64,000 nucleotides of DNA, from positions 51,027 to 115,026 of the forward strand of contig JAIOPE010000081.1 in assembly GCA_021414065.1 (NCBI GenBank), read 5' to 3'. The DNA is from Planctomycetota bacterium (GTDB lineage: Bacteria; Planctomycetota; JAJSAM01; JAJVHW01). Each line of letters opens with the position of its first letter. Within the stretch, counting starts at the first letter, position 1. The notes beneath the pieces are model-generated. The model had not been told where the DNA came from. It ran no database searches and saw only the letters and a program-made list of their open reading frames with translations. Made by a program: the position numbers and the translations under genes. This document shows positions 16,131 to 24,079 of the stretch, piece by piece.

Positions 16131-18820
16131 GCGAGACCGAGACGCCTCCTGCCGACGTTCCCCGTTGGTGGGAGACGCTCCACCCGGGCGACCCGGTCGC
16201 GCTCGGGATCGTGAAGATCGATCGGAAGGGCTCGACCGACGAGAAGCGCGTCCTCGCCGCGTCGCTCGTCGCCGAACGTTACGACCGCTACACCGCGGCG
16301 GTGGAGGCCGTGGCCCGCGGATGGGACGCCGCGCCGCTCCGCTGGCAGGGCGACGGCGTGATGCTGTTCATCCCGGACGCGAAGGACGCCCTCGATCGCG
16401 TGGATCCCTGCGAGGTGCGCGCGTTCCGCGCCGCCGTGCAACTGCTCGAGTCGATCGCTTACGGCCTCGGGCTGCCGGTGCGGATCGCCGTCCATGCGGC
16501 CGAAGTGGCCTGGAACCCCGACCCGGGGAAGCTGCTGCACAGTCAGATCGACGTCTGCGGACACCTCGAACACGTCGCGCCCGTGAACGCGATCCTCGTC
16601 CACGAGGACGTTGCGGAGGCGCTCCCGCGAAGCGATGCGCAACAGGTCGCGTGGATGGGCGTCACGAAGCGAGACGGCACGCCGTGTCGCGTGTACCCGC
16701 CGGGCCTCGCGGCCACGCAGAGTCCCGACATCGATCCGACGCATCCACCGGGGAGCGACGTTCGTACGGCGGTCCTGCGGTACACCCAGGGTCCGAACGT
16801 CCGAACGTTGAAGTACGTCGGCGTGCGGCTCCGGCGGCTCGTCGATCCGCCGTCGCTCGACATCCTCGACGTGTTCGTCGAGCCGTCGGTGCGGCGCATG
16901 GGCCGCGGTTCGGGCGACCTGCGCGACGCGTTCGAGGGACGCGAGCGACGCCGCCACTTCGCCCGCGACGCAAAGGCGACGAGCGACGCCGAACTCCCGG
17001 ACGACGGTCCCGATTCCAGCGATCCGTGGTGCCGGCCGTTCGCGCGTGAGTCCATCCAGTCGTCGGCGCCGGAACGGCTCGGCGCGGTGCTCGCCCGCTC
17101 CCGCAACGTCGTGCTCGTCGGCGAGCCGGGCTCGGGGAAGTCCACGGTGTGCAAGTGGCTCGCGGTCTGCGCGGCGGGCGGACGGGCCGCGCTCCGGCGC
17201 GCCGTCGGAATCGACGAACGTGTCGTGCCGATCCTCGTGAGCGTCGGTGCGCTCGCCGAAGACTGGGAGCGGCACCACGAAGATGCCGCATGGGCCATCG
17301 CCCGCTGCCTCGCGCAGAACCACGTCGGCGAACCCGCCGCGATTCGGGAGTGGCTGCTCGCGCGGCTCGACTTCCGCGAGGCGCTCGTGATCCTCGACGG
17401 GCTCGACGAGGTCGCGTCGTCGTCGCGCGGCGCGGTCGTCTCCTGGCTCGAGTCGTTCGTCGGGCAGTACGCGGGCAATCGGTTCGTCGTGACGTCGCGG
17501 CCTGCCGGGTTCGGCGGGTTCGCCTTCGCTGGCGAGTCGGAAGTCCACACGATCGAGCCGTTCGAGGACGAGCAGGTGGACCGGTACGTGCGTCACTTCA
17601 CGCTGGCGTACCGGCATTGGGAGACGACGCAGGCCGGCTCACCGAACACGGCGGATGCGGACGGGCTGAAGCAGGCGGACGATCTGCTCGCGCGACTGCG
17701 GCAGAACGCACGACTCGCGCAGATCGTGCGGAACGCGTTCCTGCTCTCGATCGCATGTCTCGTGCATCGTGCCGAGGGCCAGCTCCCCGGCCACCGCGTC
17801 GGGTTCTACGAGATCGTGGCCGAGACGCTCGCGGAGACCTGGGAGGAAGCGCGTCGGCTCCAGGCCGGTTCGACCGGCGCGTCGGCTCGGTACTCCGACG
17901 AGGCGCGGCGCATCCTCGGCCGTCTCGGCTTCGCGATGCACCAGCGCTATCCGCGCGGACTGGCGCCGCGCGACGAGATCCTGAAACTCCTCGCGCACGC
18001 CCTGCACGAGGAGCAGGCGATCCCGATCCAGGAGTCGGCGATCGTGGCCGCGGAGTTCCTGCGACTGGTGGGCGACCGGCTCCACCTGCTCGTCGAGCGG
18101 TCACCCGGCCAGTGGGGCTTCTTCCACCTCACGTTCCAGGAGTTCTTCGCGGCCGTGTGGCTCTGCCTGGACGAGTCGCTCGAAACCGAGGGGCTGAAGC
18201 ACCTGCTCGACCCGCGGTGGGAGGAGGTGCTTCGACTCGCCGTGGGATACGCCGGCGTGCAGCAGGGCCGAACGAAGGCCGTGAGTTCCTTCCTCGAACG
18301 CGTCCTGGCGTACCACGCCGCCGGCGCCGACGCCTGGCGCACCGACGTGCTGTTCCGCCACCACGCGCTCGCCGCGCTGTTCCTCGCTGAGGCGGGACGC
18401 GCCGTCCGGCCGGAGGTTGCGGACCGCGTGGTGGAGGCGTTCGTAGAGCGGCTGTTCGCAGCCGAACTGGCACCACCCGATCGGTACGCGCGGGAGATTG
18501 GGGCCTGCGACGCAGGCTCTCGCTTCGCCGCGCGCCTCGTGAACGAGCTCGCGTCGCCCGACGCCGTTCGTCGTGCCACGGCAGCGCGGTCGCTCGCCGC
18601 GCTTCAGGCCCGCGACCAGACTCCGGCAATCCTCCCCCTCCCGACGGACACGGAGGACAGGGTTCGGAGTTCCGCGACACAGGCACTCCGCGCCATCCAT
18701 GCCCGCGACCAAGCTCCGGCGATGCTCCGCCTCCTCGACGGCTGCGTCGGCTGGGTTCGGTTCGAGGCGGCATGGGCGTTGTGGGACATCGCCGAGCGCA
18801 CGCCCCCCGCCGAGTCCTGA
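16127..18820 (+). CDS. NACHT NTPase with N-terminal nucleotide-cyclase-like domain and HEAT tail
   Basis: An 897-residue protein. Residues about 20-190 resemble a class III nucleotide cyclase: VKIDRKGST (metal Asp 32), WQGDGVMLFI (Asp 76) and LPVRIAVHAAEV. The usual Asn/Arg catalytic pair is replaced (QIDVCGHLEHV), so it may bind rather than cyclise nucleotides. A NACHT domain follows: VGEPGSGKST (Walker A, 331-340), LVILDGLDEV (Walker B, 420-429), VTSRPAGFGG and the helical GFFHLTFQEFFAAVWL motif typical of NACHT proteins. Residues after about 795 hold HEAT-like repeats (AVRRATAARSLAALQARDQT). The layout (sensor repeats, STAND switch, N-terminal output domain) is that of bacterial NLR-like immune proteins. 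It is coupled to the AlbA_2 gene. Confidence 0.85.
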   Translation: MSETETPPADVPRWWETLHPGDPVALGIVKIDRKGSTDEKRVLAASLVAERYDRYTAAVEAVARGWDAAPLRWQGDGVMLFIPDAKDALDRVDPCEVRAFRAAVQLLESIAYGLGLPVRIAVHAAEVAWNPDPGKLLHSQIDVCGHLEHVAPVNAILVHEDVAEALPRSDAQQVAWMGVTKRDGTPCRVYPPGLAATQSPDIDPTHPPGSDVRTAVLRYTQGPNVRTLKYVGVRLRRLVDPPSLDILDVFVEPSVRRMGRGSGDLRDAFEGRERRRHFARDAKATSDAELPDDGPDSSDPWCRPFARESIQSSAPERLGAVLARSRNVVLVGEPGSGKSTVCKWLAVCAAGGRAALRRAVGIDERVVPILVSVGALAEDWERHHEDAAWAIARCLAQNHVGEPAAIREWLLARLDFREALVILDGLDEVASSSRGAVVSWLESFVGQYAGNRFVVTSRPAGFGGFAFAGESEVHTIEPFEDEQVDRYVRHFTLAYRHWETTQAGSPNTADADGLKQADDLLARLRQNARLAQIVRNAFLLSIACLVHRAEGQLPGHRVGFYEIVAETLAETWEEARRLQAGSTGASARYSDEARRILGRLGFAMHQRYPRGLAPRDEILKLLAHALHEEQAIPIQESAIVAAEFLRLVGDRLHLLVERSPGQWGFFHLTFQEFFAAVWLCLDESLETEGLKHLLDPRWEEVLRLAVGYAGVQQGRTKAVSSFLERVLAYHAAGADAWRTDVLFRHHALAALFLAEAGRAVRPEVADRVVEAFVERLFAAELAPPDRYAREIGACDAGSRFAARLVNELASPDAVRRATAARSLAALQARDQTPAILPLPTDTEDRVRSSATQALRAIHARDQAPAMLRLLDGCVGWVRFEAAWALWDIAERTPPAES

Positions 18821-18889
18821 CCCCCCGCTTCTCGCGCGGATCCCCCGCAGTCCTCCCGCGGCCCGCCCCGATGCGGCATCCTCACTCCC

Positions 18890-19726
18890 ATGCGATTCAC
18901 CGGCTCCGACTCCTACGTCGCCACTCCCGATCTCCTTGCCGCGGTGAACGCCGCGCTCACGCTCGAGCGGCCGCTGCTCGTGAAAGGGGAACCGGGGACG
19001 GGGAAGACCGTGCTCGCCGAGGAAGTGGCGCGGGCGCTCGGGCGGCCGCTGTTTGCCTGGCACGTGAAGTCCACGACGAAGGCGCAGCATGGGCTCTACG
19101 AGTACGACGCGGTGGCGCGGCTCCGCGACTCGCAACTCGGCGACGCGAAGGTGCACGACGTGCGGAACTACATCCGGCGCGGACGGATGTGGGAAGCGTT
19201 CCTCGTCGAGACGGGCGCGGTGCTGCTCATCGACGAAGTGGACAAGGCGGACATCGAGTTTCCGAACGACCTGCTGCTCGAACTCGACCGGATGGAGTTC
19301 CATGTGCACGAGACGGGCGAGACGATCCGTGCGAAGAAGCGGCCGCTCGTGCTCATCACGTCGAACAACGAGAAGGAACTGCCGGACGCGTTCCTGCGGC
19401 GCTGCTTCTTCCACTACATCCGGTTCCCGGACCGCGACGTGATGGCGAAGATCGTCGGCGTTCACTTCCCCGGGATCGAGGAGTCGCTGCTGCGCGAGGC
19501 GCTCGGGCTCTTCTTCGGGCTGCGCGACGTGCCGGGGCTGAAGAAGAAGCCGTCCACGTCGGAACTGCTCGACTGGATCAAGCTGCTCGTGCACGAATGC
19601 GTGTCGCCCGAGACGCTCGCGAAGGTCGAGGGCTCGCTGCCCCCGCTCTCCGGCGCGCTGCTGAAGAGCGAGCAGGACCTCGCCGCGCTGAAGCACTCGG
19701 GGTTGCGTCGGAGCCGGCGGGTGTAG
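18890..19726 (+). CDS. MoxR-type AAA+ ATPase
   Basis: A 278-residue AAA+ protein of the MoxR group: Walker A VKGEPGTGKTVLAEEVARAL, Walker B GAVLLIDEVDKAD, sensor-1 PLVLITSNNEKELPDAFLRR, and the MoxR lid at the C-terminus. MoxR ATPases act as chaperones that load cofactors or mature complexes, usually with a VWA-domain partner. The next gene is such a partner (CoxE-like) and starts 4 nt after this stop. The C-terminus (KSEQDLAALKHSGLRRSRRV) ends with a basic tail. The gene lies 69 bp after the NACHT gene on the same strand and may or may not share its transcript. Confidence 0.9.
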   Translation: MRFTGSDSYVATPDLLAAVNAALTLERPLLVKGEPGTGKTVLAEEVARALGRPLFAWHVKSTTKAQHGLYEYDAVARLRDSQLGDAKVHDVRNYIRRGRMWEAFLVETGAVLLIDEVDKADIEFPNDLLLELDRMEFHVHETGETIRAKKRPLVLITSNNEKELPDAFLRRCFFHYIRFPDRDVMAKIVGVHFPGIEESLLREALGLFFGLRDVPGLKKKPSTSELLDWIKLLVHECVSPETLAKVEGSLPPLSGALLKSEQDLAALKHSGLRRSRRV

Positions 19727-19730
19727 TTCC

Positions 19731-20936
19731 GTGTTCGTCGCCTTCTTCCTCTCGCTCCGCGACGCGAAGGTGCCGTGTTCGCTGCGCGAGTACCTCACGC
19801 TGATCGAAGCGGTGAAGGCGGGCGTGGCCGACTTCGACGTCGAGGGCTTCTACCACCTCGCTCGCACCACGCTGGTGAAGGACGAGCGGTACTTCGACCG
19901 CTTCGACCAAGTGTTCGCGACGCACTTCGGCGCGCTCGCCGACGGCATCGGCGTCGAAGCGAAGGAACTGCCGGAAGAGTGGCTGCGCCGGATCTCGGAG
20001 CGCGTGCTCTCGGAGGAGGAGAAGGCGCTCGTCAAATCGCTCGGCGGCTGGGACAAGCTGATGGAGGAACTCGCGAAGCGGCTCCGCGAGCAGAGGGAGA
20101 GTCATCAGGGCGGCTCCAAGTGGATCGGCACCGGCGGGACGTCGCCCTTCGGCGCGTACGGCTACAACCCCGAGGGCATTCGCATCGGGCAGGACGGTTC
20201 ACGCAACCGCCGCGCGGTGAAGGTCTGGGATCGTCGCGAGTTCCGCGACCTCGACGCCGACGTCGAACTCGGCACGCGGAACATGAAGATGGCGCTGCGT
20301 CGGCTCCGCGAGTTCGTTCGCGAGGGCGCGGCGGACGAACTGGACCTCGAGGGCACGATCTCCGCGACGGCGAAGGCCGCGGGACTCCTCGACGTGAAGC
20401 TGCGCCCCGAGCGGCGGAATCGCGCGCGCGTACTGCTGTTCGTCGATGCGGGCGGATCGATGGACGACCACATCCAGGAGGTCACGCGACTGTTCTCGGC
20501 CGCGCGGGCCGAGTTCTCCGGGCTCGAGCACTTCTACTTCCACAACTGCATCTACGAGCGCGTCTGGAAGGCGAACGCAGATCGGCACGCGGTGGCGGTG
20601 CCGACGGAACAGGTGCTGCGCACGTTCGGCCGCAACTGGAAGCTCATCGTGATCGGCGATGCGTCGATGAGCCCCTACGAGCTGATGGTCCCGGGCGGCT
20701 CCGTCGAGCACATGAACCCCGAGGCGGGCGTGACCTGGCTGACGCGATTTGCGGAGCACTATCCGAAGGCCGCGTGGCTGAATCCCGTTCCGGAGGCCCG
20801 TTGGGACTGGACGGAGACGATCGGTGCGATCCGCGACGTCTTCGGCGGACGCATGTACGGGCTCACGCTGTCGGGGCTGGAGCGAGCAATGAACGACCTC
20901 GCGGGCCGACGGAAGTCCGGCGCGGCGCCGCGCTGA
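19731..20936 (+). CDS. CoxE-like VWA-domain protein, MoxR partner
   Basis: A 401-residue protein of the VWA/CoxE-like family. The first 60 residues (FFLSLRDAKVPCSLREYLTL) match the family start. The central part is acidic/basic and helical. The VWA domain begins at RARVLLFVDAGGSMDDHIQE, with a MIDAS of the form DxGxS instead of DxSxS, and includes FHNCIYERVWK and WKLIVIGDASMSPYEL. The start is a GTG 4 nt after the MoxR stop. The pair probably works as a metal-dependent maturation chaperone; the client is not evident from the neighbourhood. Confidence 0.9.
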   Translation: MFVAFFLSLRDAKVPCSLREYLTLIEAVKAGVADFDVEGFYHLARTTLVKDERYFDRFDQVFATHFGALADGIGVEAKELPEEWLRRISERVLSEEEKALVKSLGGWDKLMEELAKRLREQRESHQGGSKWIGTGGTSPFGAYGYNPEGIRIGQDGSRNRRAVKVWDRREFRDLDADVELGTRNMKMALRRLREFVREGAADELDLEGTISATAKAAGLLDVKLRPERRNRARVLLFVDAGGSMDDHIQEVTRLFSAARAEFSGLEHFYFHNCIYERVWKANADRHAVAVPTEQVLRTFGRNWKLIVIGDASMSPYELMVPGGSVEHMNPEAGVTWLTRFAEHYPKAAWLNPVPEARWDWTETIGAIRDVFGGRMYGLTLSGLERAMNDLAGRRKSGAAPR

Positions 20937-20954
20937 TCAGTGCTGATCAGCGCG
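20929..20954. terminator. Bidirectional hairpin between convergent genes
   Basis: CGCGCTGATCA and TGATCAGCGCG form a perfect 11-bp stem with the loop GTGC. Both converging stop codons (20934-20936 plus strand, 20947-20949 minus strand) lie inside the hairpin. There is no U-tract, so it may act as a terminator by structure or as a 3'-end stabiliser for both mRNAs. Confidence 0.6.
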
Positions 20955-22173
20955 AGACGGTGGCTTTGTCCGCGGTGAAGGAGAACGACGCGGAGAGGGC
21001 GTCCTTCGATCCGTTGCCGTCGGTGTCGATGTCGAGGAACGAGTTCAGCAGGACGAGTTGAAGGGGACTGAGCGTCACGCCGGCGCCGCTGATGAGCGTC
21101 TGGATCGTAGAGAGGCTGATCGAGAAGCCGATGAACCCGTCGTTCGCGGGAGCGGAGACGTTGCCCTCCACGATCACGATCGCGTTCTCAGGGAGCGAGA
21201 TGCCGCCCAGCAAGAGGCCCTGCCCGGTGAAGTCGATCCGGTAGTCACCGTTCTTCACGATCGATGTGGCAACGCGCACGGCGGGGTGCCCGTCGCCACC
21301 GAGAGTCGAGACGTCGGCGAGGAATGAACCGTTGCCGTCGAAGTTGTTGGTGGTGTCTCCGTCGGCGTCGGTCGCGTTCAGCGCCCCGGCCAGCACGAAC
21401 GGGTCACCGGCGAGCGACTGGACGTACCACATCTCGTAGAGGGCGAACTGGCCGTTCGCCGAAAGCGAGTCGGTGAGCGACTGGCTCAGGTCCACGTCGG
21501 GTGCGATCGTCGCGATGAGCGACTGCAACGACGCGAGCTGATTGTCGGGCGTGCCGTCGCCGTCAAGGTCCACTCCCCCGCTCGACGGAGCGAGCGCGAG
21601 CGACGAGATCACCCAGTCGTGCGTGGCGCCTGCGTCGTACGGCGTGTAGCCCTTCGCGGCCGCCGCGGCGGCGGCGAGGTGAACGAAGCGAGTGTCGAGC
21701 GCAGTCGGTGCCTTCGCCTTCGGAAGCGCCTTCTCGAACTTCTTCAGCGCGGCTGCGGCCTTCCCGCGGAGCTTCTTCGGGAGCGACGGTGAGCCGGCGG
21801 CGGTCTGGAGTGTCGCGCGCGCGGTCTCGAGGTCCATCGCGTACGCCGTCGCCGCGTCGTCAAACGCCCGCAGCAGCGCGGTTTGCTCCGCGAGCTTCGA
21901 CTCCGTGAGCTTCAGCGCGGCGCCGACGGACCGGATCTCGTCGGCGAGCGACCGTTCGTTCGTCTTCTTCGAGAGGAGGCCCACGACCTTCTTCGCCGAC
22001 TTCGCCTTCGCCGGGTCGCCGAGCACCGCTTGCGACGCGGCGTTGGCAGCGTCCTCCACGGGCTGGATGTGCGGAGTGATGCCGTGCGCGTAGGCCGCGA
22101 CGGTCAAGAAGCACGCAGATGCGGCCACGACTGCGCGGCGGAGACGACTGTGGGCGGCGGGATGGGCGGACAT
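20947..22173 (-). CDS. Secreted protein with calcium-loop-like motifs, unknown function
   Basis: A 408-residue protein with a signal peptide (RRAVVAASACFLTVAAYAHG). Residues about 40-180 are Ala/Lys/Leu-rich helices (KKVVGLLSKKTNERSLADEI). The C-terminal half is beta-rich and carries acidic loops resembling EF-hand or dockerin calcium sites: DLDGDGTPDN, DADGDTTNNFDGNG and DIDTDGNGSKD. There is no adhesin or enzyme motif I recognise. A strong GGAGGTG lies 9 nt before the ATG. General layout resembles the secreted protein at 1120-2097. Confidence 0.7.
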   Translation of the reverse strand: MSAHPAAHSRLRRAVVAASACFLTVAAYAHGITPHIQPVEDAANAASQAVLGDPAKAKSAKKVVGLLSKKTNERSLADEIRSVGAALKLTESKLAEQTALLRAFDDAATAYAMDLETARATLQTAAGSPSLPKKLRGKAAAALKKFEKALPKAKAPTALDTRFVHLAAAAAAAKGYTPYDAGATHDWVISSLALAPSSGGVDLDGDGTPDNQLASLQSLIATIAPDVDLSQSLTDSLSANGQFALYEMWYVQSLAGDPFVLAGALNATDADGDTTNNFDGNGSFLADVSTLGGDGHPAVRVATSIVKNGDYRIDFTGQGLLLGGISLPENAIVIVEGNVSAPANDGFIGFSISLSTIQTLISGAGVTLSPLQLVLLNSFLDIDTDGNGSKDALSASFSFTADKATVSR

Positions 22174-22267
22174 CGTGGGGGAACACCTCCGGCAGGGGAA
22201 ACCTGCGCTGCGAACCGTTCAGTCTACCCGGAATCCGGCGATGCGAGCTGGGAGCGCCTTTCGCCGA

Positions 22268-23539
22268 CTACTCCGCCGCGCGCAACTGCATCACGGACTC
22301 GACCATCGACGGTGTGACGCTGCGGGGCTTCAGCCCGAGGGCGGCGGTCGTCGAGGGGCGCTGCGTGGGATCGGGATCGAGCAGGCGGCCGATGCACTCG
22401 CGCACCGAAGACGAAACCTCCGCTCGCATCTCGTCGGCACGCGGGCGTTCGAACCGCCGCTTGGCGAGGACGAGCGACCCGATGTCGCGGGCGAGGAACG
22501 GCGGGCGGCCTTCAAGCAACTCGTAGAGCACGCAGCCGAGCGCATAGATGTCGGTCGATGCCGACGGCCGCGAGCCGACGAACATCTCGGGCGCCATGTA
22601 GCGCGGCGTTCCAGCGACCCGCGCCTGCTGGTCCGTGCCGTCCACGCGTGAGGCGATCCCGAAGTCGGTGAGGAGCACCCGACCGTCGCGGTCGAGCATC
22701 ACGTTCGCCGGCTTGACGTCGCCGTGGACCACGCCGCGATCGTGGACGTGGACGAGCGCGTCGGCGACCGCGCCGGCGACTGCGAGTGCGTCGGCGACCG
22801 GCATCCGCCCGAGAAGGCGGACGACGTCGTGCCCGGACACACCGTCCACGAACTCAATCGCGAGGAACCGAGTGCCGTACGCGCTGAAGCGTCCGTAGGA
22901 CGCTGCGATCGAGGGATGCGCGACGCGCTCGAGCATCGTGGCCTCGCGCTCGAACGACGCCATCGCCGCCCGGTCCCGCGAGAATCGGTGCGAGAGCATC
23001 TTGAGCGCCGTGCGGCGGCCGGTCGCCATCGCCGTCGCCTCGTAGACGACGGCCGTGGCGCCGCGACCGACCGGTCGGATGATGCGGTACCCCTCGAGCA
23101 CCTTGTCCCCGAGGCCGTCCTGCGCCGCGCGACCGAGGCGACCGGCGACGAGTTCCGTCAGCACGGCGACGACCTCCGGATGCAGCGCGGCGATGCGCTC
23201 GAAGTCGTCGCGCGCGAGGATCAGGGCGACACCCGCGGAGGTCGCGACGACGTCTGCGTTGCGCGGCGCGCCGGTGACGAGCGCCATCTCCCCCACCACG
23301 TCGCCGGCGACGACGCTCGCCAGCACCCGCGTGCCGCCGCTGTGGATCAGACGAACCTCCGCCGCGCCCGCCTCGATGATCCAGAGGGCGTCGCCCGGAT
23401 CGCCCTGGCGAATCAATCGGTCGCCGACCGCGAATTCACGGGCCCGCGCCGCCTCCGCGAGCGCCGACAATTCCGCCTCGTCGAGCCCCGCGAATGCAGG
23501 GACTCCACGGAGCGCGTCGAGTCGTTCGGAAAGGTCCAT
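22268..23539 (-). CDS. Cyclic-nucleotide-binding domain fused to Ser/Thr protein kinase
   Basis: A 423-residue fusion. Residues about 10-125 are a cNMP-binding domain of the CRP/PKA-regulatory type (DRLIRQGDPGDALWIIEAGA, then GEMALVTGAPRNADVVATSA). The kinase domain follows from about residue 145: Gly-rich loop RPVGRGATAVVYEA, RTALKMLSHRF (catalytic Lys), HDRGVVHGDVKPANVMLDRD, LLTDFGIAS and GTPRYMAPEMF. The catalytic HRD is HGD, which keeps the Asp base but lacks the Arg that is regulated by activation-loop phosphorylation. The fusion mirrors PKA/PKG logic in one polypeptide, and regulation by cAMP, cGMP or a similar nucleotide is inferred. Confidence 0.9.
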   Translation of the reverse strand: MDLSERLDALRGVPAFAGLDEAELSALAEAARAREFAVGDRLIRQGDPGDALWIIEAGAAEVRLIHSGGTRVLASVVAGDVVGEMALVTGAPRNADVVATSAGVALILARDDFERIAALHPEVVAVLTELVAGRLGRAAQDGLGDKVLEGYRIIRPVGRGATAVVYEATAMATGRRTALKMLSHRFSRDRAAMASFEREATMLERVAHPSIAASYGRFSAYGTRFLAIEFVDGVSGHDVVRLLGRMPVADALAVAGAVADALVHVHDRGVVHGDVKPANVMLDRDGRVLLTDFGIASRVDGTDQQARVAGTPRYMAPEMFVGSRPSASTDIYALGCVLYELLEGRPPFLARDIGSLVLAKRRFERPRADEMRAEVSSSVRECIGRLLDPDPTQRPSTTAALGLKPRSVTPSMVESVMQLRAAE

Positions 23540-23591
23540 TGGGCCGAGGGTATCGCGCCGCGCGGTCGCTCGCCCGCGCTACTTGCTCGCG

Positions 23592-24068
23592 CTACTTCCC
23601 AGCGCGCAGCTCCGTCAGTTTCGCCTGCACGAACGCCGCGTGTCCGGCCGCCTTCACGCTCTTCCAGTGGTGCGCCACGCGGCCGTTCGGATCGACGATC
23701 ACCGTGCTGCGCTTCACGCCGACGACCTCCTTCCCGTAGAGCTTCTTCGTGCCCCACGCGTCGTATGCAGCGAGCGTCTCCTTGCCCGGATCGCCCAGCA
23801 GGCGGACTTTCAGGCCGTACTTCGCGCGGAACTTCGCGAGCGCCGGCGACGCATCCGGGCTGACGCCGACGACGTCCGCGTCCATCCCTTCGAACGCACG
23901 GATCGCAGCGGTGAATTCACACGCTTCCTTGGTGCAGCCCGGCGTGTCGGCGCGTGGATAGAAGTAGAGGACGACCCAGCGTCCGGCGAACTCGCTCAGC
24001 TTCACCGTGGCGCCCGCGTCGTCTTTCAACGCGAATGCAGGGGCCTTCGAACCGATCTCGATGCTCAT
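23592..24068 (-). CDS. bcp: Peroxiredoxin, BCP/PrxQ type
   Basis: A 158-residue thioredoxin-fold peroxidase that reduces hydroperoxides. It shows the BCP signature YPRADTPGCTKEACEFTAAI, with the peroxidatic Cys in PGCT and a second Cys five residues later as the likely resolving residue, and ends with GKVDPNGR-like IVDPNGRVAHHWKSVKAAGH. The ATG at 24068 follows AAGGAG by 6 nt; an in-frame codon at 24083 would overlap the upstream stop. It is the last gene of a three-gene operon (metallopeptidase, esterase, peroxiredoxin) with gaps of 10-11 nt. It is probably cytoplasmic, as no signal peptide is present. Confidence 0.92.
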   Translation of the reverse strand: MSIEIGSKAPAFALKDDAGATVKLSEFAGRWVVLYFYPRADTPGCTKEACEFTAAIRAFEGMDADVVGVSPDASPALAKFRAKYGLKVRLLGDPGKETLAAYDAWGTKKLYGKEVVGVKRSTVIVDPNGRVAHHWKSVKAAGHAAFVQAKLTELRAGK

Positions 24069-24079
24069 TCCGATCTCCT

